The notes under the pieces: generated by a model | The model's database searches: none | What the model saw: the letters and a program-made list of their open reading frames with translations, nothing else | Told to the model about the DNA's origin: nothing | Origin: Acetobacteraceae bacterium | Lineage (GTDB): Bacteria; Pseudomonadota; Alphaproteobacteria; Acetobacterales; Acetobacteraceae | Reading direction: 5' to 3' | Assembly: GCA_947478535.1 (NCBI GenBank) | Contig: CANJXD010000046.1 | Coordinates: 1 to 18,900, forward strand | DNA: 18,900 nucleotides | In this document: positions 6,522 to 14,057 of the stretch, in pieces | Position numbering within the stretch: position 1 is the stretch's first letter | How the letters are laid out: each line of letters starts with the position of its first letter | Translations under genes and position numbers: made by a program

Positions 6522-6534
6522 CCCGGGACCTCCT
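6522..6534 (-). promoter_or_regulatory. Perfect Shine-Dalgarno fixing a TTG start
   Basis: On the minus strand AGGAGGT (6534-6528) precedes TTG (6521) by 6 nt (CCCGGG). It decides the regulator's start codon. TTG starts are inefficient, so the strong ribosome site may compensate or set a controlled low level. Confidence 0.7.
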
Positions 6535-6632
6535 GGAGAATCAGCCGGGCTCGTACGGCAACGCGTATCCTGATTGCAACGTCATCGCCCATCTCCACCA
6601 GCATTGCGCTACGCTGCACAACTCGAGCGCGA

Positions 6633-6749
6633 CTGACCCTGCTCGTGCCAGACATCGTCGAGGCGCTCCTGGACGGACGGCATCCGGAGGGGATAACGCT
6701 TCCGAGGCTGATGGAACCGTTCCCGGTGAAGTGGCCGAAACGGCGCTGA
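6633..6749 (+). pseudogene. Remnant of recombinase-associated HTH gene (3' end)
   Basis: Translating from 6633 gives LTLLVPDIVEALLDG, then GITLPRLMEPFPVKW and a stop at 6747-6749. This aligns without gaps to the last part of the protein encoded at 2955-3344. By hand I count 19 differences in the 114 nt compared (6633-6746 with 3210-3323), so about 83% identity. Upstream of about 6627 the similarity stops abruptly and no start is present. It is a 5'-truncated relic in the same orientation as the intact gene, lying between the XRE regulator's upstream region and the SWIM gene's 3' end. Confidence 0.8.
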
Positions 6750-6768
6750 TCCTCCGTCCCACATGCCT

Positions 6769-7971
6769 CTACGACCGCTTGGCCTTATGCGCTGCAGCAA
6801 GCGCTTTCCACGACCAGTTCGCCCTATCACGCTTCGGCTTCTGCTGCATGGACGTCGCATCCGCGGCCTTCTCCTTAGGCTCGGATGCGATGGCCAGGGA
6901 AATCTTCTGCGGCGCCTTCGCGGCCTTCGATAGCTTCGACGGCAACACTGCGGGCCGGGGGGCAGGCACGGCCTTGATGGTAGCGGTCTTACCCGCAGGA
7001 ACCGAAGGGTTGGTGGGCGGCGCAGTTCGCGACTTGGTGGCAGCCTTCTGGGGCGGCCTGAGCGAGGCAGAGCTCTTCGTCATGATAACCCCAGTCGGAG
7101 CCGGATGCTCAGACGCGGCGACCTTTCCCTTTCCGGTCGCAGCGGCAGACTGCGCCGTGCGCGCAGTTCCTCGCACCTGCGGCCGCACCCACGACTGCCG
7201 TGCAGCCCGTTTGGCCAGTGGTGCTGCGCTCTCGTCGGCAGGCTCGGGCAGCATCGCCATGTCGATGCCGAACAGGGCCGCCACATCGTCATTCTGCAGC
7301 ACACGGCCTGCGCTCGGCGTGCCGGCAGCAAAAGGCATTCCGGACGCGGCGCCGGCGAGCAGTTCCGCGCCCTCCACCCCGCGTAGCCGGAACAGCAGCT
7401 CCGGCTGCTCGTCCAGCCGCACACCGACGCCATACAGCACTGCCGCGACGTGCTTGCACATCGCGGCGTGGTCCGGACAGCTGCAGTTAAATCGAATCTC
7501 GGCCGGGCGCGGAAAGAGGCCTGTCTCCTGCCGGCAAAGTCGCTCCATGACCGCCTTGGAGAAACGTCCCTGCAGCAGTTCCACCAGGCTGTCGACGCGG
7601 CCCGCGCAATCGGTACAGAGCTTCCGCCAGGCCGGGGGTGCCATGGTGTGTATGGTAACGCTCGTCTCGTAGAGTTCGGAGCCGTTGACCAGCGCGCGGA
7701 TCTCACCTGACGCGATCTGCAGATCGATCACCGAGCCGTTTCGCGCATAGCTGCGCCCGCGCGGCAGGCGGTTCTCGTAGTCTCGGTATGCTTCGAGGTT
7801 CTCGCACCACGCCTTGCCCCAGAAGGTGCTGGCGATGAGGCGCCCCTCGACGCTAACCGGGGCCAGCTGCCGGCCTTGCTTGCGCAGCTGGGCGGTCAGC
7901 TTTTCCGCTTTGCGACGCCGCTCGGCGACTGGAACATACGGCGCCCAACCACCCATCCAGCCAGGAGACAT
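6769..7971 (-). CDS. SWIM zinc-finger protein
   Basis: 400 residues from ATG 7971-7969; an in-frame GTG three bases earlier (7974) is an alternative. An N-terminal region with STFWGKAWCENLEAYRDYENRLPRG (about 48-72) is characteristic of bacterial SWIM proteins. The SWIM motif is FNCSCPDHAAMCKHVAAVLY: Cys-x-Cys-x6-Cys-x-His at about 163-174, expected to bind zinc and contact DNA or protein. The C-terminal about 160 residues are Ala/Lys/Pro-rich, low complexity and basic, ending KALAAAHKAKRS, and could bind nucleic acid. The start lies 4 nt after the stop of the SNF2 helicase gene, so the two are co-translated. This pair is common in bacteria and suspected in DNA maintenance; the exact role is not established to my knowledge. 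Confidence 0.9.
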   Translation of the reverse strand: MSPGWMGGWAPYVPVAERRRKAEKLTAQLRKQGRQLAPVSVEGRLIASTFWGKAWCENLEAYRDYENRLPRGRSYARNGSVIDLQIASGEIRALVNGSELYETSVTIHTMAPPAWRKLCTDCAGRVDSLVELLQGRFSKAVMERLCRQETGLFPRPAEIRFNCSCPDHAAMCKHVAAVLYGVGVRLDEQPELLFRLRGVEGAELLAGAASGMPFAAGTPSAGRVLQNDDVAALFGIDMAMLPEPADESAAPLAKRAARQSWVRPQVRGTARTAQSAAATGKGKVAASEHPAPTGVIMTKSSASLRPPQKAATKSRTAPPTNPSVPAGKTATIKAVPAPRPAVLPSKLSKAAKAPQKISLAIASEPKEKAADATSMQQKPKRDRANWSWKALAAAHKAKRS

Positions 7972-7975
7972 CACC

Positions 7976-10675
7976 TCACTCCCGCATGGACGAGTTCAGG
8001 TCCAGCGCCACCAGCCGCAGCAGCGCCTCGTCCGACAACTCAGTGAGGTTGATCTCCTCACCGTCGGCCAGGACTGCCTCGGACAGACTGCGCTTGGAGT
8101 CGATCATCTCGCCGATCCGTTCCTCCACAGTACCGCGGCAGACAAACTTGTGCACCAGCACGTTGCGTTTCTGACCGATGCGGAAAGCGCGGTCGGTCGC
8201 TTGGTTCTCAGCCGCCGGGTTCCACCAGCGGTCGAAATGCACCACATGAGATGCGGCGGTCAGGGTCAGCCCGGCGCCGCCCGCCTTCAGCGACAGCACG
8301 AAGAACGGTGCCGCTTCTGAGTCCTGGAACTCCCGCACCAGCGCCTGGCGTTGTTTCACCGCCGTGCCGCCGTGCAGCACCAGGCCGGCGCGGCCGAATA
8401 CGCTGCTCAGAAAGCCGGCCAAGGGCTGCGTCGCTTCCTTGAACTGGGTGAAGACCAGCATCTTCTCCTGCCGCGCCGCCACCACCTCAGCGATCTCGCG
8501 CAGCCGGGTGAACTTCCCGCTCTCCTCCTCGGCCCAGCCGCCGTCGTTCAGCCAGTGTGAGGGATGGTTGCAGATCTGCTTGAGGCGCATCAGCGAGGCG
8601 AGCACCAGCCCACGCCGCTTCATGTTGTCAGCCTGCTCCAACTGCTCCGACAGATCCTCCACGGCTTGCCCATAGAGCGCGGCCTGGCGGCGGGAGAGGT
8701 GGCAATGCGCGGTGACCTCGGTCTTGTCCGGCAGGTCGGCGATGATCGAGCGGTCGGTCTTCATGCGGCGCAGGATGTAGGGCCGCACCAATTCGCGCAG
8801 CGGGCCATAGGGGTTGTGCTCGCGCTCGCCGAGGCCCCTGGTGTAGCCGGTGAACTGCTTCGCGGTGCCGAGCAGTCCCGGGTTGATGACATCGAATATC
8901 GACCACAGGTCGCCGAGGCCGTTCTCCACCGGCGTGCCGGTCAGCGCGATGCGGCTATGCGCTTTAAGGGTACGGGCGGCTCGGGTCTGCTTGGCGCCTG
9001 AGTTTTTCAACGCCTGTGCCTCGTCGAAGATGGCGAGCCGCCACTCGACCTCGGCGAGTATCGGCAGGCGCAGAAGCGAGGCGTAGCTGGTGATCACCAG
9101 GTCAAGTCCCGCGGCGTCATCCATCGAGAAGCGCTTCACCTCCGCGGCCGGCATTGCGGAGGGATGGAGGATACGCGCCTGCAACTCCGGCGCGAAGCGG
9201 GCGATCTCCGCCGCCCAGTTGGCCAGCAGCGAGGCGGGCGCGACCAGTAGCGAGGCGCCGGCCTTGCCCTTGGCCTCGCGGCGCCGCGCCAGCAGCAGCG
9301 CCAGCACCTGGATGGTTTTGCCGAGGCCCATGTCGTCGGCCAGACAGCCGCCGAGGCCAAGCCCGGTGAGCAAGTGGAGCCATTGCAGCCCGGCCTTCTG
9401 GTAGGGGCGTAGCATGCTCTGCAGGGCCGGGCCGGGATCGACGGTCCCGCCGTCGGGCGAGCGCAGCCCGCGCAGCGTCTCGGCCAGCCAGGGCCCGGCG
9501 GTGACGAGCGACCAGTCTGCGGCGCTGGCGGAATCGGCGGCGCTCCTGCCCAGGCCGGCGCCGGCCAGCAGGCGCATGGCCTCTGTGAAGGGCAGCCCAT
9601 CCTGCTCGGCCAGCGCCTCGGCGGCGCGGAACTGGTCGAGCGTGCGCTGCAGCTTCGCCCGGTCCAACTCCACCCAGCGGCCACGCAACAGCACCAGGTT
9701 CTCCGTGCCGGCGAGTAGCAGGCTAAGTTCGGTCTCGGTCAGCTCCTCGCCATCCAGAGTCGTGGCGACGCGGAAGTCGAGCAGGCTGTCGAGGCCAAGC
9801 TTCGACGGCGCGCGCGTGCCGACGGTGGCGGTGACTTGCGGGCGCGGCGGACGTCCGGCGGACCAGCCCGCCGGCATGCGCAGTACCACGCCGGCGCGTT
9901 CCAACTCGCCGGCGCTGGCCAGAAGGCGCCAGGCTTCGCCCGGGCTCCAGCGCAAGGGGTGGAAGATCTCGCCGCTGTCGACCATGGCGCGCAGCCATGC
10001 GCAGCTCTCGGCCGCGCGCTGCACCGGCAACAGCAGGGAGAGCAGCTTGGCTCGGTTGGCGGCGCCACCGTACTCGCGCATAGCTTGGCCGAGCGGCTGG
10101 TGCTGCACGCGGGCCTGGGCCGAGAGCTGGGACGCATAGGTCGCCAGGAAGGCGAAGGGAGCGTCGGTGTCGCGGCGGTTCTCGGCGAGGTTGAAATGGA
10201 CGCGCCCGACCAGGTTCCAGGCCGGGTTGAGCCGCTTCAGCGCCCCCTGCAACCCAGCGCCGGAGGCGGCCATATCTGCCGCGAGCGCCGCCGCCAGGGC
10301 CTGCCAGAGGCCCCGCAGCAGCTCGGCGGACAGGTACTCGGCACCCGGCATCAACGGCGCGGTGAGCACCAGGAAGGCTAGCTCGGCCTCGTCGGGCGAC
10401 GGCACTTCCGGGAGTGCCATGCTGTCCTCGGCGCCGGCGGCCTGGACGCAGAGCGAGGATACGTAGCGCGCGGCGAAGTCGCGCCACCAGACAAATGCCG
10501 GCGGTAGCGCTGCGCCCACCTCGCCGGCGCCAAGGCGCAACAGTCCCTCGCCGCTACTGCGGGCAAAAGCTTGCTGCAGCCGGTCGGCGGCCGCTGCTTC
10601 TATGACAGGGGCGTCCGCCACGGGTTCGCAAACCAGATGGCCGTGAGGGGTCAGGCGCAGGCCGAGAGCGGGCAT
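7976..10675 (-). CDS. SNF2-family DEAD/DEAH box helicase/translocase
   Basis: 899 residues from ATG 10675 (MPALGLRLTPHG); a TTG at 10714 would add 13 residues, and neither start has a strong ribosome site. The N-terminal about 400 residues are an Ala/Leu-rich accessory region. The SNF2 motor follows (positions from ATG): LADDMGLGKTIQ, Walker A (about 446-457); LLVAPASLLANW (Ia); IFDEAQALKN, the DEAH-type box (about 549-558); ALTGTPVEN, motif III (577-585); and QATDRAFRIGQKRN, motif VI (about 825-838). All key ATPase residues look intact. SNF2 enzymes translocate on duplex DNA using ATP to remodel protein-DNA complexes. This one sits directly upstream of a SWIM protein gene (1 nt between its stop and the earliest SWIM start), and the pair likely works as a complex. 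Confidence 0.93.
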   Translation of the reverse strand: MPALGLRLTPHGHLVCEPVADAPVIEAAAADRLQQAFARSSGEGLLRLGAGEVGAALPPAFVWWRDFAARYVSSLCVQAAGAEDSMALPEVPSPDEAELAFLVLTAPLMPGAEYLSAELLRGLWQALAAALAADMAASGAGLQGALKRLNPAWNLVGRVHFNLAENRRDTDAPFAFLATYASQLSAQARVQHQPLGQAMREYGGAANRAKLLSLLLPVQRAAESCAWLRAMVDSGEIFHPLRWSPGEAWRLLASAGELERAGVVLRMPAGWSAGRPPRPQVTATVGTRAPSKLGLDSLLDFRVATTLDGEELTETELSLLLAGTENLVLLRGRWVELDRAKLQRTLDQFRAAEALAEQDGLPFTEAMRLLAGAGLGRSAADSASAADWSLVTAGPWLAETLRGLRSPDGGTVDPGPALQSMLRPYQKAGLQWLHLLTGLGLGGCLADDMGLGKTIQVLALLLARRREAKGKAGASLLVAPASLLANWAAEIARFAPELQARILHPSAMPAAEVKRFSMDDAAGLDLVITSYASLLRLPILAEVEWRLAIFDEAQALKNSGAKQTRAARTLKAHSRIALTGTPVENGLGDLWSIFDVINPGLLGTAKQFTGYTRGLGEREHNPYGPLRELVRPYILRRMKTDRSIIADLPDKTEVTAHCHLSRRQAALYGQAVEDLSEQLEQADNMKRRGLVLASLMRLKQICNHPSHWLNDGGWAEEESGKFTRLREIAEVVAARQEKMLVFTQFKEATQPLAGFLSSVFGRAGLVLHGGTAVKQRQALVREFQDSEAAPFFVLSLKAGGAGLTLTAASHVVHFDRWWNPAAENQATDRAFRIGQKRNVLVHKFVCRGTVEERIGEMIDSKRSLSEAVLADGEEINLTELSDEALLRLVALDLNSSMRE

Positions 10676-10917
10676 GATGGCGGGACGATCAACATAAACG
10701 AGGGGAGCGCACAAGATATGTTGGCTGACCGTTGAACCGTCCGATGATTGGGGCTCCCTGCGATGCCGGACAAGGACATCGGAAACCGCTTATGTCCCAG
10801 TTGAGCTTCCCACGATTGGCCACGGACGTTCGATCCCGCGCTGGCTTGCTTGGTGCCGGGCGACGACGGGAGTAGCGCGAGGGCTTGGGAACAATTATAG
10901 AACGCTATGGCGTGCGC
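10676..10917. promoter_or_regulatory. Divergent intergenic region (SNF2 / topB)
   Basis: About 240 nt separate the two divergent starts, so both promoters should lie here. I see no canonical -35/-10 pair. An AT-rich island at about 10890-10903 (AACAATTATAGAAC) could hold a -10 for the rightward gene. An inverted repeat GGACAT...ATGTCC spans roughly 10773-10798 with a 12-nt spacer. No coding sequence is supported. Confidence 0.35.
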
Positions 10918-13278
10918 ATGACCGACCAGATCGTCATCACCGAAAAGACCAGCCAAGCGAAGGACGTCCGCGCCGCGGTCAGCAACCGCTACGGGACGAT
11001 CCTGCCGGCCGAGGGTCATCTCTTCGACCTAGTCGAGCCAGAGGAGGTCGTGCCCGAGTGGAAGCGATGGACGCCGGTCCTCCTCCGGCCGGACGGTCTC
11101 TACGGCACCAAGCCGGCGACGGGGGGCAACAAGCCCACGAAGCTGAAGGCCATACGGGACGCTCTGCGGACGGCGAAGCGTGTCTGGCTCGCCACCGATT
11201 GCGACCGCGAGGGCCAACTGATCGGGCAGGAAATCCTGGAGCACTACAAGTACCGCGGCACCGTCATGCGGGTGATCTTCACCGCGCAGGATCCGCAGAC
11301 GATCCGGGACGCCTTCGCACACGCCAAGCCGAATGCCGAGTTCGCCCGCCTCTACGCCGCGGCGGTCGCGCGGCGGCAGGCTGATCAGATCTACAACCTG
11401 TCCCTGACCCGAACGGCGACAGTTACGCTGGCCCCCGGCGCGCGGAAGGTCCTCGGTGTGGGACGGGTCAAGACACCGACTCTGGCCATCGTCTGCAAGC
11501 GTGAGCTTGAGATCAGGGCCTTCGTCACCCAGGCCTATTTCGAAGTTGTCGCCTCGGCCTGGACCGACAGCGGCAGCTTCAGGATGCGCCATGCGTCGAA
11601 GGAGCGCATCCTCAAGCGCGGAGAGGCGGAAGCGATCGCGGCGGCGGCCGAAGGGTTCTCCGGGCCGCTCAAGGTGCAGGTCGAGGAGAAGCGCCAGGGA
11701 CCGCCAAGGCTGCACGATCTGCCGTCGCTGCAGAAGCTATGCGGCTCGCGCTTCGGTTGGTCGGCGGCGCGGACGCTGGAAGTCGCGCAGGAGCTGTACG
11801 ACGGCCAGGGCAAGAAGGTCATAACCTACCCCCGCGCCGAAACCCGCTATCTGCCGGAGAGCCTGCTCGCCGATGCGCCGCGTATCGTCGCCGGCCTGCG
11901 CGTTGGCCGCGCGTTCAGCGAGATCCCGGTCCCCGATCCGCCGGTCATACGTCGCGGCGCCAGCGGCGCCTTCCACGACAAGGGGCTGGCCGGGGCGAGC
12001 CACCACGCCGTCATTCCGAACGTCAACACGGTCCACGGCCTGCGGGAGATCTGGCCGCGCCTTACTACGGATGAGCGGCGCCTGTTCGACGTGATCGCGC
12101 GCTCCTACCTCGCAGCGATGATGCCGGACTACCGCTACCGTCAGACCAATGTGGCGCTCGATGTGCGGGGCCACCTGTTCGGGGCGAGCGGGCGACAGCC
12201 GATCGAACTCGGCTGGCGGGTAGCCTTCCCCGAGTGGCGGCCTGCCGAGGAGAAGGGCGAGGACGCGCAACTGCTGCCCTCGCTCCGGCAGGGCGAGACG
12301 GCCCGGTTGCGCGACGCGACGGTGGAGGACAAAGAGACGCGGCCACCGCCGCGCTACAACGAGGGCACGCTGATCGAGGCGATGCAGAACGCCTGGCGCT
12401 TCGTGGCGGACGAGGCGCTACAGGAACGGCTGAAGGAGGCCAAGGGTATCGGCACGCCGGCGACCCGGGCGGAGATCATCCGCGGCCTCAAGGCGCAGGA
12501 ATTCCTCATGGCCGATGGCAAGCACATCGTGCCCACCGATCGTGGCCTGTCGCTCTACGCCGTGCTGGAGCAGGCGGATCCCGCACTGGTCGATCCCGGT
12601 GTGACGGCGCAGATGGAGCGCCTGCTCGACGAGGTGCTGGTCGGCCAGCAGGATATGCTGGGGGCCATCGATGCGGTCTGCAACCAAGCGAACCGCATCA
12701 TCGGCCGTCTGCAGGATGGGGCAAAGTCGGTCGATCCGGCGCTGTTGGGCGGCGGCGCCCCGGGGCGGGGCCAGGACCAGCCGCCAACGCCTGCCATGAA
12801 GCGGTTCTTGGAAAGGCTAGCCCGTCAGAAGGGGCTACAGCCGCCGCACGGCTACACGACATCTGGCAGGATCTGCCGTGCGTTCCTTGACACGCATGCG
12901 CCGCAGCGCTCCGGAGGTGAAGCCGCCGTGCCGGCCGAGGGGGCGCGCCCGCAACCTGCGGCTCGGGCGCGTTCGGGGCGAGGAGCCCGTGACCGGGGCG
13001 AGAGACTGGCGCAACCCGAGGCAAGCGGCGCGCGACCGCGCGACCGGGATGCTGCGCCGCGGCGCGGGACGAAGGCCGGCGGGCCGCCTGGGCCACGCAC
13101 CGGCAAGGCCGGGGCGGCCGAACCGCCGGCGGCGGCCGCGACGGGGGAGACGCCGCTGCGCATCCCATTCGGCAACAAGGGTGCGGCGCTCCAGCTCGGC
13201 GCACGATACCGCGCCGGCGGCTGGTATGCGCCGCCTGGCATCGACCTCGCCGAATTCCGGCAGCGCGGCTGGCTGTGA
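10918..13278 (+). CDS. topB: TopB-like type IA DNA topoisomerase with C-terminal DUF5710
   Basis: 786 residues from ATG 10918 (MTDQIVITEKTSQAKD); a TTG at 10885 gives an unlikely 11-residue extension. TOPRIM domain: Glu9 in EKTSQAKD and ATDCDREGQLIG with Asp94/Asp96/Glu98. The catalytic tyrosine lies in VITYPRAETRYLPE (Tyr304). VGRVKTPTLAIV (about 182-193) is also diagnostic. The enzyme should relax or decatenate DNA through a 5'-phosphotyrosine intermediate. After the core comes TPAMKRFLERLARQKGLQPP/SGRICRAFLDTHAP, then a long Arg/Ala/Gly/Pro-rich linker, then a terminal DUF5710-like module (PLRIPFGNKGAALQLGARYR ... GWYAPPGIDL, last about 40 residues). DUF5710 is known mostly from plasmid/ICE proteins such as primases. 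I see no Cys4 zinc fingers. The architecture suggests an element-borne rather than housekeeping enzyme. Confidence 0.92.
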   Translation: MTDQIVITEKTSQAKDVRAAVSNRYGTILPAEGHLFDLVEPEEVVPEWKRWTPVLLRPDGLYGTKPATGGNKPTKLKAIRDALRTAKRVWLATDCDREGQLIGQEILEHYKYRGTVMRVIFTAQDPQTIRDAFAHAKPNAEFARLYAAAVARRQADQIYNLSLTRTATVTLAPGARKVLGVGRVKTPTLAIVCKRELEIRAFVTQAYFEVVASAWTDSGSFRMRHASKERILKRGEAEAIAAAAEGFSGPLKVQVEEKRQGPPRLHDLPSLQKLCGSRFGWSAARTLEVAQELYDGQGKKVITYPRAETRYLPESLLADAPRIVAGLRVGRAFSEIPVPDPPVIRRGASGAFHDKGLAGASHHAVIPNVNTVHGLREIWPRLTTDERRLFDVIARSYLAAMMPDYRYRQTNVALDVRGHLFGASGRQPIELGWRVAFPEWRPAEEKGEDAQLLPSLRQGETARLRDATVEDKETRPPPRYNEGTLIEAMQNAWRFVADEALQERLKEAKGIGTPATRAEIIRGLKAQEFLMADGKHIVPTDRGLSLYAVLEQADPALVDPGVTAQMERLLDEVLVGQQDMLGAIDAVCNQANRIIGRLQDGAKSVDPALLGGGAPGRGQDQPPTPAMKRFLERLARQKGLQPPHGYTTSGRICRAFLDTHAPQRSGGEAAVPAEGARPQPAARARSGRGARDRGERLAQPEASGARPRDRDAAPRRGTKAGGPPGPRTGKAGAAEPPAAAATGETPLRIPFGNKGAALQLGARYRAGGWYAPPGIDLAEFRQRGWL

Positions 13279-13288
13279 GGTTGGCCAG

Positions 13289-13304
13289 ATACTCCAAGGA
13301 GTAT
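13289..13304. repeat. 16-bp inverted repeat downstream of topB
   Basis: ATACTCC and GGAGTAT are perfect 7-bp arms separated by AA. The spacer is too short for a normal RNA hairpin, so a protein-binding dyad is more likely, if it is functional at all. Confidence 0.4.
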
Positions 13305-13365
13305 GGTCCGCAGTCGGTCGCGGCTCGGATGCGCGGCTGACGTTCAGGTCGCTCGCCGGCCGTGC

Positions 13366-13473
13366 CGCTTGGTGCTGACCGAACTGATGGTCAAGCACGG
13401 CGTCGGGGTGCGAATCAGCCGAACCGTTGAGTTCAAACGCCTCGACGAGGACTTTTTCTCGGAGGAGGAGTGA
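13366..13473 (+). pseudogene. Remnant of Mrr-type restriction endonuclease (C-terminus)
   Basis: In one frame the sequence reads RLVL then TELMVKHGVGVRISRTVEF and ends RLDEDFFSEEE with a TGA. This matches the conserved C-terminus of Mrr-family restriction endonucleases (RLVLIDG..L.ELM..HGVGV, then an acidic FF end), with about six residues apparently missing between RLVL and TELM. No start codon or catalytic domain is present upstream; the preceding frame is unrelated Arg-rich sequence. Mrr enzymes cut methylated foreign DNA, but this scrap cannot be active. Family assignment is from memory of the motif and was not searched. Confidence 0.6.
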
Positions 13474-13650
13474 TCTGCCCTTCTGGCCGTACCAAAATGT
13501 TCGCTCTCGAAGTACAAACTTCGGGCAAGTGGGGTTCGAACCAGGGCAAGTGCCAACGACGCTGAAACTGGCCTTTTACCTAGGTTTTTGAGTTCCGTAC
13601 TATAACGGCCAAGTCAGGAGGTCCGGAGAGAAAGGGCCTCCGGAGAGCGA

Positions 13651-13698
13651 TTTTCGGGCGTCTCCGCGTCCAGACAGTCCACAGGTCTGCCCCGAAAA
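13651..13698. repeat. Nested inverted repeats (strong hairpin)
   Basis: TTTTCGGG (13651-13658) pairs perfectly with CCCGAAAA (13691-13698). Inside, CAGAC (13671-13675) pairs with GTCTG (13685-13689) around a 9-nt loop. The arrangement gives an elongated stem with an asymmetric internal loop, possible in RNA or single-stranded DNA. Confidence 0.5.
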
Positions 13699-13733
13699 CC
13701 CCAGGAAACCTGCCACTCAGCGCGGCGGTCCAT

Positions 13734-13779
13734 CTGGCGGAGAGCACGGCTCGCATGGGAACTGGCGGAGAGGGTGGGA
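13734..13779 (-). repeat. Two tRNA-Ser 3'-end-like repeats (candidate att remnants)
   Basis: CTGGCGGAGAG occurs at 13734-13744 and again at 13762-13772. The second copy extends to 13779, so on the minus strand 13779-13763 reads TCCCACCCTCTCCGCCA, like the acceptor/T-stem 3' end plus CCA of a tRNA-Ser. The rest of a tRNA (T-loop, anticodon arm) is not present upstream on that strand. Such 3'-end scraps are left by elements that integrate into tRNA genes. Confidence 0.4.
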
Positions 13780-13820
13780 CACTCCAGCCTCTCCACTACA
13801 ACGAGCAGAATCAAGAACTT

Positions 13821-13877
13821 GCGGGAGCTACTACACTTGCTTGTAGTGCCTTTGTGTAGTTACGCAAAGCCTCCCGC
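13821..13877. repeat. Multibranch (three-way junction) structured element
   Basis: An outer 7-bp stem (GCGGGAG 13821-13827 with CTCCCGC 13871-13877) encloses two separate hairpins: ACTACA/TGTAGT (13830-13835 with 13842-13847, 6-nt loop) and CTTTG/CAAAG (13850-13854 with 13865-13869, 10-nt loop). All pairs are Watson-Crick and almost every base is used. It could be a small RNA fold or a folded single-stranded DNA site. Confidence 0.5.
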
Positions 13878-14057
13878 GCGATCGCGATCCGCTAATAAAA
13901 CACAACCGTGAATCGGCGTACTGCGGGACCTCGGATCGGCATGGGGATCCATTAAAACACCGAGGCGGACAACGCTTCACCGTGGAGACTCCGATGCCGA
14001 AAGGGGCCCCCCTTGCGTGCTGGTCCACACCGCATCAAGAGATCCGCGAGCGAACAA

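Larger units (their letters stand above)
13474..14057. other. Gene-free, structure-rich intergenic region
   Basis: No open frame here has a ribosome site and plausible protein composition. What it does hold: a nested hairpin (13651-13698), two CTGGCGGAGAG repeats (13734 and 13762), a multibranch structure (13821-13877) and a 10-bp palindrome CGCGATCGCG (13877-13886). Base composition is lower in GC than the topB side. Confidence 0.5.

Noticed and set aside
6038..6655. 205-aa minus-strand frame overlapping the XRE gene
   Set aside because: It is a frame-shifted shadow in the regulator region; the TTG frame with a perfect Shine-Dalgarno contains the HTH.
6731..7672. 313-aa plus-strand frame over the SWIM gene
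   Set aside because: Antisense to the SWIM motif-bearing frame; composition is Ala/Ser/Arg shadow type.
9414..10139. 241-aa plus-strand frame over the SNF2 helicase
   Set aside because: Antisense shadow of a gene with all SNF2 motifs.
13510..13560. GGGGTTCGAACC resembling a tRNA T-arm
   Set aside because: No acceptor, D or anticodon arm can be built around it; the palindromic core TTCGAA makes a chance match likely.
13614..13814. 66-aa minus-strand frame in the gene-free strip
   Set aside because: No ribosome site, spans repeats and hairpins, no protein-like pattern.
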